Shown: one piece after another, positions 13,188 through 18,688 of the stretch
Layout: each line of letters starts with the position of its first letter
Position numbering within the stretch: position 1 is the first letter of the stretch
Source of the DNA: Candidatus Kerfeldbacteria bacterium CG08_land_8_20_14_0_20_43_14
GTDB taxonomy: Bacteria > Patescibacteriota > Patescibacteriia > PEXW01
DNA length: 18,760 bases
Assembly (NCBI GenBank): GCA_002774575.1
Contig: PEXW01000020.1
Coordinates: 1 to 18,760 of the forward strand
Reading direction: 5' to 3'
Made by a program: the position numbers and the translations under genes
The notes under the pieces: generated by a model
Databases searched by the model: none
Told to the model about the DNA's origin: nothing
What the model saw: the letters and a program-made list of their open reading frames with translations, nothing else

Positions 13188-13534
13188 ATGTCGCTTAAAA
13201 CCTTTAGCGAGGTAAGCAGGGAACTAAATGAATTCTTTGATATCCCAACTGACGAAAGGAACCTGTGTGTAAACACGAAAAAAAGGTTCTCCAATCCGGA
13301 GTTACTTTCCACTGCACATTTTCAGAAGACAAGGGATTAAATGCGTGCCACACCGTCCCTGAAACAGCTGGCCACCACATTATCTCGGAGATAACCATAA
13401 AAACAGTATGGTGGGCACGGAGACATTCTGGTAATCTGCTCATAGTTGGCCAGGACACAAATGGTATAGTCATCGCGCTTACTATTTGGAGGAACTACAC
13501 GCTTATGGTTGGTGGTCCACGTCCATTAAAATAG
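13188..13534 (+). CDS. Small protein split by a -1 frameshift at an A7 run
   Basis: A good promoter and a strong SD (AAGGAGGA) precede ATG 13188. The first frame reads MSLKTFSEVSRELNEFFDIP and on to NTKKRF, stopping at 13340 after 50 codons. The next frame is open from about 13265 to TAG at 13534 and looks protein-like (SGVTFHCTFSEDKGLNACHTVPETAGHH...IVIALTIWRNYTLMVGG). A run of seven A (13278-13284) lies in the overlap. A -1 shift there joins the halves into about 115 residues ending 55 bases before a terminator. The unit is therefore one gene with a frameshift that could be programmed, a phase-variable tract, a mutation or a sequencing error. No family is recognised. If no shift occurs, only the 50-residue peptide is made. 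Confidence 0.5.
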
Positions 13535-13587
13535 TCCCAAATCGCTATCCACTCAACAATAGCAACCCACGATATTCACTTTATAGC

Positions 13588-13616
13588 CGCCTGGCAATCC
13601 CTGGCGGTTTTTTCTT
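13588..13616 (+). terminator. Terminator of the frameshifted small gene
   Basis: CCGCC and GGCGG arms with an internal GG/CC pair around CAAT are followed by TTTTTTC. Confidence 0.75.
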
Positions 13617-13675
13617 TTTAATCCCTCCAAAATACTTCCCCTTAAAAATTGTTCATTTTTTTACTATCCAATTAT

Positions 13676-13793
13676 TGCGGAGGCGTCCCGCCGAGCGAAT
13701 ATAAAAAATTATTTATTTTAAAGTTTTTTAACCCTTCCTAAACCCCCAATTTCATTGATTGCTTATTTTTGCGCTCGGCGGGACGCCTCCGCA
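13676..13793 (+). repeat. MITE-like palindromic element E, copy 2 (118 bp)
   Basis: Perfect 22-base terminal inverted repeats at 13676-13697 and 13772-13793 share the GGCGTCCCGCCGAGC core with copy 1. The interior aligns to the reverse complement of copy 1 along its full length (shared TTTATTTT-AAGTTTTT-AAC-CTTCC pattern), with scattered substitutions and small indels. It lies in opposite orientation to copy 1. Confidence 0.85.
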
Positions 13794-14243
13794 GCAGAGA
13801 GAGCAGTCATCAATACTATCCAAAAACTCCCTTCCTTACCAAGGAGGGGTGGTCGAAGACCGGGGAGGTTAATATGAAAAAATTTGTTTCAAGATTATTA
13901 GTGAACCTCACCCCGCTCGCCATGCTTCGCAAGTCGTAGCGGGCGAGCTGTCCCTGCCTTCGATGGGGGCATCCTCTCCCTGCCTACTGGCCACGCCCCG
14001 CCAAAGGCGAGGCTCCGCAAATGCGGAGCCGTGGGCAGGCAGGCTATATAGGAGGGGAGGATATTGTTATTGTAATTCTATTCGAAACGAGGAAACCGTA
14101 GGTTGCCTCGCCGAATGATTAAAAATAAATGTCTCAAGGAAGGGCGAGGATCAAACTTACTTTGTCCGAGCCCTGACGCCGAGGCTCGAACAGGGAAGGG
14201 AGGCACGGGAAGGGGAACCGTCCAAGGTTCCCCTCACGACGTT
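13794..14243. repeat. Dense array of intergenic palindromes, no gene
   Basis: This 450-base stretch has no credible ORF but many hairpins. GCTCGCC/GGCGAGC lies around 13918-13948 and includes a GTAGCGGGCGAGCT block similar to the REP sequence near 17.5 kb. GGCTCCGCA/TGCGGAGCC is at 14011-14030. A larger imperfect stem joins ATCCTCTCCC (about 13970) and AGGGGAGGAT (about 14053). A nested hairpin spans 14080-14116 (ATTCG/CGAAT outside, CGAGG/CCTCG inside), and CGAGCC/GGCTCG lies at 14167-14188. The stretch ends in palindrome P copy 2. Base composition is much more GC-rich than neighbouring coding DNA. Confidence 0.7.
14211..14238. repeat. Palindromic repeat P, copy 2
   Basis: AGGGGAACC (14211-14219) and GGTTCCCCT (14226-14234) form a perfect 9-bp stem. 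Bases 14219-14238 are the exact reverse complement of 9476-9495. It sits just past the stop of the 14244 gene and might act as an RNA 3'-end structure, though no T-run follows on either strand. Confidence 0.75.
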
Positions 14244-14807
14244 TTATATCTCGTATTTATACTTTTTCTTTTCCGCTGCAGCGCCACCGAATAATATCAT
14301 GGCGATTATCGGCGCAATAATCCAAATAAATCTGGCATTGGGCGTGGCAAAAATTCTTTGGGTTAAAGGCGCTAATTTAGCAATCGCGGCTGGGTTCAAA
14401 TAATTCAAAACCACGCTGACCAACAAGCCGACATGCAGAATTGAATAAATTAAAACTTGCCACCATCTGCCTTGCGCGTCTGATGCGGCTAAAGTCCGCA
14501 AAAGCGCTGAACGGGAAAGAAAAAAGAATAAAGCCACAAACACGCCCAGGAAAACGCTGATTTTTATGACAAAAGGCGACTGAATGGTAATGACGGTGTT
14601 GGCCAAGAACGGAGCTGTATTAACAATTGCCAAACCCATGTAGATTGAAACCATTATTACAATTATCCGGTCCCGACCTAATGATAAGCCATACAAAAAC
14701 GCGGCAATCACAAAAAACAAAATAATGAACAAATCCCAACTTGGTTGCGACCAGTTAAAGCCAGTGAATAAACCTTGGACCGAAGTGGCTGCGGCGTTAA
14801 TATCCAT
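14244..14807 (-). CDS. Five-TM membrane protein, uncharacterised
   Basis: The 187-residue protein has hydrophobic helices at about 24-43, 48-69, 77-98, 116-136 and 158-175, and a short charged tail (EKKKYKYEI). The loop LYGLSLGRDRIIVIMVSIYMGLAIV after TM1 is the most conserved-looking element and resembles a membrane family I associate with Patescibacteria, whose function is unknown. The first 20 residues are polar. Start ATG 14807 has no SD but lies about 27 bases after a predicted RNA start. It appears monocistronic. The role might be envelope related, by analogy with small multi-pass proteins, but nothing in the sequence identifies it. Confidence 0.75.
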   Translation of the reverse strand: MDINAAATSVQGLFTGFNWSQPSWDLFIILFFVIAAFLYGLSLGRDRIIVIMVSIYMGLAIVNTAPFLANTVITIQSPFVIKISVFLGVFVALFFFLSRSALLRTLAASDAQGRWWQVLIYSILHVGLLVSVVLNYLNPAAIAKLAPLTQRIFATPNARFIWIIAPIIAMILFGGAAAEKKKYKYEI

Positions 14808-14840
14808 TAATTTGAGGGTTATTTATTTTGTTATGCCAGA

Positions 14841-14869
14841 ATTATACCACTTTTTACATTGAAAGACAA
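14841..14869 (-). promoter_or_regulatory. Strong promoter of the five-TM gene
   Basis: On the minus strand TTGTCT (14864-14869) and a perfect TATAAT (14841-14846) are 17 bases apart, with TGG in the extended -10 position. Confidence 0.75.
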
Positions 14870-14922
14870 GGATTAAATTAACATTAATTAAGTTTGTTAA
14901 GTTAAAAGGTAAAACTAGATTA

Positions 14923-15051
14923 CCCCCTCACCCTCAATCCCTCTCCCACAAAGGGGAGAGGGATTGATAGCTTATTTTTATAATTGATTTTTATGGTATT
15001 CACTTTTCTTTTTCCTCCCCCTTGGCGGGGGAGGAACTAAAGGAGAGGGGG
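14923..15051. repeat. Pair of strong intergenic hairpins
   Basis: CAATCCCTCTCCC (14935-14947) pairs perfectly with 14954-14966. CCTCCCCC (15014-15021) pairs with GGGGGAGG (15027-15034). An outer CCCCCTC (14923-14929) can pair with GAGGGGG (15045-15051). No T-run follows. The rest of the gap to dnaJ (15052-15146) contains only a small CCGCAT/ATGCGG hairpin at about 15108-15123. Confidence 0.65.
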
Positions 15052-15146
15052 ATCAAGAAAAAATTGGGCTGCTTGATTGTATCCAAGCCTGCCCTATTTG
15101 TGGTACCGCATTGGTATGCGGGAAAAGTTTTATTAAAATTAATAAG

Positions 15147-16265
15147 TTATTCTTCAATATTTTCCCCGTCCAGCTCTGCCAATTCTTCCAAAAGTTTTTT
15201 CTTTTTGCCGTGAATCCGGGTCGGAGTTATAACATTCACTGTAATTAAATGATCTCCTCTACCGCGTTTTCGCAAAAAGGGCACGCCTTTGTCATTCAAT
15301 CTGAAAATCTTGCCGGATTGCGTGCCAGCCTGGATTTTCATGGAAACTGACCCGTCCAAAGTTTCGATTTCAACTTTTGTGCCTAAAGCCGCGGCTGGAA
15401 AACTGATATTAACTTCACTAAAAATATCCGCTCCCTTGCGAACAAACCTGGAATCAGACTGAACCCTGATTCGCAAATACAAATCTCCAGCATGACCGCT
15501 TTTTTCACCAGCTTCACCCTGACCTGACAATCTTAAGGTTTCGCCATCATCAATGCCGGCTGGCACAGAAACTTTTATGGTTTGATCTTTCCTGGTCCGG
15601 CCAGTGCCTGAACAGACCCGGCATTTTTGTGCAGAAATCGTGCCCTGGCCTTCACAAGTTGGGCAAACCGTGGTTTGCGCAATCTGGCCGAAAAAAGAAT
15701 TCACTACTTGTCGGACCTGACCTTTACCTTTGCAAGTCGGACAAGTCTCATTTTTCGCGCCTGGCTCATTCCCCAGACCATAACAGTGTTCGCAAACTGC
15801 TTGCTTGTATAAATTTATTTCTTTTTCTATGCCAAAAACCGCTTCGCGAAAACTTAAATTTAAATCAGCCTGAATATCCCGACCGGATTTAGCCCGGCTT
15901 CTTTTTGATCGACCAGAACCAAAACCAAAAATATCGCCAAAGATATCGCCCAGATCGCCAAAATCCACATTGCCCTGTTGGAAGCCGCCGCCTTGGGAAA
16001 AATCCCCAAACCCGCCAAAACCGCCCGGTCCAGCTCCGCCTTGTCGACGGGCCTGGTCAAAAGTCTGACCAAACTGATCATACTGCCCCTTTTTTTCTTT
16101 GTTAGACAAAACCTGGTAAGCCTCATTGGCTTCTTTAAATTTCGCTTCATCGCCATGCGCTTTGTCGGGATGCAACTCGTGAGCTTTTTTGCGAAAAGCT
16201 CTTTTTATTTCATCCTCGGAAGCGCTGCGGGAAACGCCTAATATGTCATAATAATCTTTAGCCAT
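15147..16265 (-). CDS. dnaJ: Chaperone DnaJ (Hsp40, type A)
   Basis: The 372-residue protein contains every domain of a type A Hsp40. The J domain (1-70) has the HPD motif at 32-34, and a Gly/Phe-rich linker spans 75-118. The zinc region has four CxxCxGxG repeats (CEHCYGLG 158, CPTCKGKG 175, CPTCEGQG 201, CRVCSGTG 215). The two beta-barrel substrate domains (VSVPAGIDDGETLRLSGQGEAG; GDLYLRIRV) and a dimerisation tail follow. It delivers unfolded proteins to DnaK and stimulates its ATPase; dnaK and grpE are not in this window. A GGAG lies ten bases before the start. It follows the upstream membrane gene by four bases, so it is the second gene of that operon. No terminator with a T-run is obvious downstream. 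Confidence 0.97.
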   Translation of the reverse strand: MAKDYYDILGVSRSASEDEIKRAFRKKAHELHPDKAHGDEAKFKEANEAYQVLSNKEKKGQYDQFGQTFDQARRQGGAGPGGFGGFGDFSQGGGFQQGNVDFGDLGDIFGDIFGFGSGRSKRSRAKSGRDIQADLNLSFREAVFGIEKEINLYKQAVCEHCYGLGNEPGAKNETCPTCKGKGQVRQVVNSFFGQIAQTTVCPTCEGQGTISAQKCRVCSGTGRTRKDQTIKVSVPAGIDDGETLRLSGQGEAGEKSGHAGDLYLRIRVQSDSRFVRKGADIFSEVNISFPAAALGTKVEIETLDGSVSMKIQAGTQSGKIFRLNDKGVPFLRKRGRGDHLITVNVITPTRIHGKKKKLLEELAELDGENIEE

Positions 16266-16269
16266 ATTT

Positions 16270-17451
16270 TTAAAGCTCCACTTTCTGAACTTCCTCCTGG
16301 ACTTTGATGATCTTAATCAAGCCGAGTTTAAAATACACCCAGGCAATAATCGGCGCCAGTACAAAAATCAGGTATCGATAGACAAAACTGATAAGTTCGA
16401 TAATAAAGAAAAAAGACAAAGCTAAAATTGGCGGGATAATCTTTTCATACGGATCCACATATTGAGCGACGCGGTGAGTGATTATTTTTTCAATTATCTC
16501 ACTCATCGGCTCCGCCCCAGTGGCTTCAATTTTGAAAGTCTGCAAAAATTCCCGCCTGGCTTCTTCCAAAAGCTGCTTTTGCACGGCTGGAAGTTGGGCC
16601 AAAGCGGCTTTTTGAATAACCTCTCGTTCTGTCTGGATTTGCGAATCAAGCTCTTGCTGAATTTGACCAGTGGTTTCTTTATCTTCAAAAACCGGACTGA
16701 CTTTCCTTAACTGATTAATAATTTCCTTGTAAGCCGTTTCTTTGGCTTTGTCTGAATCCAAGGTTTTGGTGATTTCCGGAACCAGCAGTTCGCCAAATTT
16801 ATCCGTGGCCACCAGACTTAAAAATTCATCTAAAGTCATATTGCTCTTGTAGCCTGGGATTTGATTTTGTAAAACCAGATTGATTGGATTTTTGGAAGCG
16901 GAGATTAAATTCTGTCTGACTTGTCCCATGGTTTGCCGGTTATCGCCAAGCGAAGTGTAATAACACAAAGATATTCCAATCAACAGTAAAAGCAAGCCGG
17001 TGCCAAAGCCCGCGTGAATAGTGTAATGCGGCTGGAATTTTTTCCTGGAATTCACATCGCCGGCGACATTATAACTCCATAAAATCAAACCGGCTAAAAA
17101 AATGCCGGCTGCGCCCAGTGATGCCAATCTGATCGGAAAAAAAGTAATTAAAATTATTGAAGAAACAAAAGCGGCCAAAACCGTCTGCCAAAAATATTTT
17201 CTGCCCCGGGTCATGGCAAAGACGCCGTAAAGCGCCAGAAAAACGCAAAAGAATGCAATGGCAATCAATAATTGCCAAATTTGTGCCAAAGGCGGCAAGC
17301 CAACTAATTTGACTCTCAAAGCAATATCCAAGGTCCACCAAAACACCCCGGCAAAAATCACGGTTACCAAACCAATAAAAATAATTTTCCACTTTATATG
17401 ATGTTTTGGGGTTGGTTTTTGAGGTGAAATGGCGGATTTTGATTCTGGCAT
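16270..17451 (-). CDS. Large polytopic membrane protein cotranscribed with dnaJ
   Basis: The 393-residue protein has a polar N-terminus rich in Ser, Pro and Lys. Five hydrophobic helices lie at about 22-41, 58-80, 89-105, 110-128 and 147-167. A soluble, mostly helical domain of about 165 residues follows (175-338; Gln/Glu/Lys-rich, DSQIQTEREVIQKAALAQLPAVQKQLLEEARREF), then two further helices (341-372) and a charged tail. The soluble stalk probably sits outside the cell or forms a coiled-coil-like bundle. I recognise no named family. The stop lies four bases before dnaJ, so the two are in one operon, which hints at envelope protein quality control. The start has no SD. The upstream region is occupied by the transposase and its REP repeats, which may have altered the original promoter. 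Confidence 0.8.
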   Translation of the reverse strand: MPESKSAISPQKPTPKHHIKWKIIFIGLVTVIFAGVFWWTLDIALRVKLVGLPPLAQIWQLLIAIAFFCVFLALYGVFAMTRGRKYFWQTVLAAFVSSIILITFFPIRLASLGAAGIFLAGLILWSYNVAGDVNSRKKFQPHYTIHAGFGTGLLLLLIGISLCYYTSLGDNRQTMGQVRQNLISASKNPINLVLQNQIPGYKSNMTLDEFLSLVATDKFGELLVPEITKTLDSDKAKETAYKEIINQLRKVSPVFEDKETTGQIQQELDSQIQTEREVIQKAALAQLPAVQKQLLEEARREFLQTFKIEATGAEPMSEIIEKIITHRVAQYVDPYEKIIPPILALSFFFIIELISFVYRYLIFVLAPIIAWVYFKLGLIKIIKVQEEVQKVEL

Positions 17452-17476
17452 ATTGCGTAATGTCTTTGCGAGTTAA

Positions 17477-17516
17477 CTATTTGACTCCGTAGCTGGCTAT
17501 TTGACTCCGTAGCTGG
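17477..17516. repeat. 20-bp tandem duplication at the transposase 3' end
   Basis: A 20-base unit (starting CTATTTGACTCCG) occurs at 17477-17496 and again at 17497-17516. The second copy contains the transposase stop codon and the GTAG of the REP hairpin. Confidence 0.9.
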
Positions 17517-17961
17517 CGAGCTTGCTCGCCTTTTCCTGCAATAAATATTTTTCTTTCTCTGAGTTATGCCTAACATATTCTCTTATCATATTCAATTCCT
17601 TGTCGTTTCTAATAACATGTTCATAATAATTCTTTTGCCAAAAATATTCACCTTTAAACCCCATCTTTCTTATTTTAACTGCTGTAATTGATTTAAAAGT
17701 CTGAACAATTTTAGACAAACCAACCTTAGATTTAATTAAGCGTATTATAATATGACAATGATTCCCCATAAAAACATAATAATCTAAATTCATACCCGTA
17801 AATCTTGACTCCATCGAAATTAAAACTCTTTTCAGTAATTGACGGTATAAATTGTCAATAACTTTTTGCTTCTGAAATGTACAAATTGTAATGAAATAAT
17901 AACCATCAGAGGAATAATCAAAATGCTTCAACCTTAAGGACTTGTATTTTTTGCTTTCCAT
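17497..17961 (-). CDS. REP-associated tyrosine transposase (RAYT, Y1_Tnp)
   Basis: The 154-residue protein shows the REP-associated Y1 transposase pattern. It opens with RLKHFDYSSDGYYFITICTFQKQ (10-32). The HUH metal motif is GNHCHIII (H68, H70), followed by the long helix region SKIVQTFKSITAVKIRK. GEYFWQKNYYEHVIRNDKELNMIREYV holds the catalytic tyrosine, most likely Y113 (or Y112). These enzymes nick single-stranded DNA at the base of GTAG-type REP hairpins and are thought to spread REPs. The usual C-terminal NNPxxW is changed (VRHNSEKEKY), and the last residues SKLASYGVK are encoded by the REP and tandem duplication, so the native C-terminus may have been replaced. I use ATG 17961; the longer frame to 18051 would translate through the upstream REP. 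Catalytic residues look intact. Confidence 0.9.
   Translation of the reverse strand: MESKKYKSLRLKHFDYSSDGYYFITICTFQKQKVIDNLYRQLLKRVLISMESRFTGMNLDYYVFMGNHCHIIIRLIKSKVGLSKIVQTFKSITAVKIRKMGFKGEYFWQKNYYEHVIRNDKELNMIREYVRHNSEKEKYLLQEKASKLASYGVK
17509..17530 (+). repeat. REP hairpin downstream of the transposase
   Basis: GTAG, then CT, then a 6-bp stem GGCGAG/CTCGCC with a four-base loop CTTG. This is the layout of classical REP sequences (GTAG tetranucleotide at the foot of a hairpin). Confidence 0.8.
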
Positions 17962-17969
17962 GAAATTTT

Positions 17970-17991
17970 GCAGAGCAAGCTCTGCGGCTAC
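17970..17991 (-). repeat. REP hairpin upstream of the transposase
   Basis: On the minus strand: GTAG, CC, then a 6-bp stem GCAGAG/CTCTGC with loop CTTG. Compared with the downstream copy, two stem positions differ with compensating changes on the other arm, so base pairing is preserved. It is inverted relative to the downstream REP. Confidence 0.8.
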
Positions 17992-18013
17992 ATATCCAAA
18001 AAAACATGTTTTA

Positions 18014-18304
18014 TTACCCCCTAAATCCCACTTCTCCGCTGGTGGGGGCATCGGCTTCCTGGATTTTGCCGAAACTGGCTTCGTACTTTTTTAAATTATC
18101 CTGCAGTGCATTGACGATCCTTTTCATGTGACCAGGCGAAACAATCACCCGAGAAGTGGCAATGCCAGCTTGTTGCAAAGGATAGACATTTAAGAAGTCC
18201 AAAAGAAATTCTTCCTTGGAATGGGAAACACTCATCATGTTGGCGTAAACGCCTTTCATGATGGCATCATCGATTTTAATCTGAATTTGCTGTTGTTGGT
18301 TCAT
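18014..18304 (-). CDS. DUF3467 family protein
   Basis: The 96-residue cytosolic protein matches the DUF3467 pattern. The N-terminal strand is QQQIQIKIDDAIMKGVYANMMSVSHSKEEFLLDFLNVYP, the central IATSRVIVSPGHMKRIVNALQDNLKKYEASFG carries the typical RVIxSPxHxKrxxxaLxxNlxxYE motif, and a short flexible tail is rich in Gly, Ala and Glu. The family is widespread in bacteria and often lies near cell-envelope or chaperone genes; its function is not established. ATG 18304 is the only sensible start and lacks an SD. A promoter is predicted 30-60 bases upstream. The transposase and REP pair lie immediately downstream. Confidence 0.9.
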   Translation of the reverse strand: MNQQQQIQIKIDDAIMKGVYANMMSVSHSKEEFLLDFLNVYPLQQAGIATSRVIVSPGHMKRIVNALQDNLKKYEASFGKIQEADAPTSGEVGFRG

Positions 18305-18334
18305 ATTATTAATGAATTAAATAATGATAGGTTA

Positions 18335-18363
18335 ATTGTAAATTAATTAGCTTTTATTAACAA
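18335..18363 (-). promoter_or_regulatory. Promoter of the DUF3467 gene
   Basis: On the minus strand TTGTTA (18358-18363) and TACAAT (18335-18340) are 17 bases apart. Predicted leader is about 25 bases. Confidence 0.5.
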
Positions 18364-18376
18364 ATCCGAGTGATTT

Positions 18377-18484
18377 AACCCAGCACCATTTTCTAAGCAA
18401 ACACAGATCAATTAATTAGGTTATTATTTTGCTGAATATCCTAAAATTAGATAAATAATTATTTATAGAAAGTGGTGCTGGGTT
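18377..18484. repeat. 19-bp inverted repeat spanning 108 bp, abutting a promoter
   Basis: Bases 18377-18395 (AACCCAGCACCATTTTCTA) and 18466-18484 are inverted copies with one mismatch. The 70-base interior is very AT-rich with no ORF. The right arm ends inside the -35 of the ncRNA promoter. Confidence 0.8.
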
Positions 18485-18511
18485 GACAGGCTTTTATGGG
18501 TTGTTTATAAT
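18483..18511 (+). promoter_or_regulatory. Perfect consensus sigma70 promoter
   Basis: TTGACA (18483-18488), a 17-base spacer and TATAAT (18506-18511) match the consensus at every position. Predicted RNA start is near 18518. It is the strongest promoter in the window. Confidence 0.85.
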
Positions 18512-18517
18512 TTTGGT

Positions 18518-18681
18518 ATAAAATTGCTTTTTAAACTACTTTAAGTCTGATGACCTATGGTATCGTAGCCACACGATCCCATTGACTTCTGTTAGTTATT
18601 TCGACGTCCTTTCCGGGGCGATGGTAAGTCCTATTCTCATCTTCGATTGTCCTGGGACCCAAGTGCCCCAGGACTTTTTTT
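18518..18681 (+). ncRNA. Candidate structured noncoding RNA (about 164 nt)
   Basis: A perfect promoter and a strong terminator enclose about 160 bases with no credible coding frame. The longest ATG frames are an 11-codon ORF at 18550 and one that would run through the terminator, both without an SD. A hairpin with ATGG-ATCGT pairing to ACGAT-CCAT (18557-18582) and the terminal hairpin are visible; the middle, including a TCG-CGTCC-GGGGCGA segment, can fold further. It lacks the SRP RNA signature and is too short for RNase P or tmRNA. 6S RNA, an sRNA, or a riboswitch with an attenuator for a gene beyond the window edge remain possible. Confidence 0.55.
18649..18681 (+). terminator. Strong terminator of the ncRNA
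   Basis: GTCCTGGG (18649-18656) pairs with CCCAGGAC (18667-18674), followed by seven T. Confidence 0.9.
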
Positions 18682-18688
18682 ATCCACA
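18680..18688 (+). other. Perfect 9-mer DnaA-box match
   Basis: TTATCCACA overlaps the terminator T-run and leads into an AT-rich stretch up to the window end. A single box is weak evidence for any replication function; no dnaA, dnaN or box cluster is visible. From 18689 to 18760 I see no gene. Confidence 0.3.

Noticed and set aside
13486..13704. 72-codon plus-strand ORF ending in LLRRRPAERI
   Set aside because: It spans a terminator and enters element E copy 2; not protein-like.
14103..14294. 63-codon plus-strand ORF over the palindrome array
   Set aside because: It is composed of repeat DNA, has no SD and overlaps the 5-TM gene antisense.
15905..16241. Several overlapping ORFs on both strands over dnaJ
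   Set aside because: They are shadows of the Gly/Phe-rich and J-domain coding region; only the dnaJ frame carries conserved motifs.
17962..18051. 30-residue N-terminal extension of the transposase
   Set aside because: It would translate the upstream REP hairpin and overlap the DUF3467 3' end; MESKKYKSLRLKHF is the usual RAYT start.
18518..18681. 4.5S SRP RNA, tmRNA or RNase P RNA
   Set aside because: No GGUCAGG/GGAAGCAGC SRP loop signature, no tRNA-like ends with a tag frame, and too short for RNase P.
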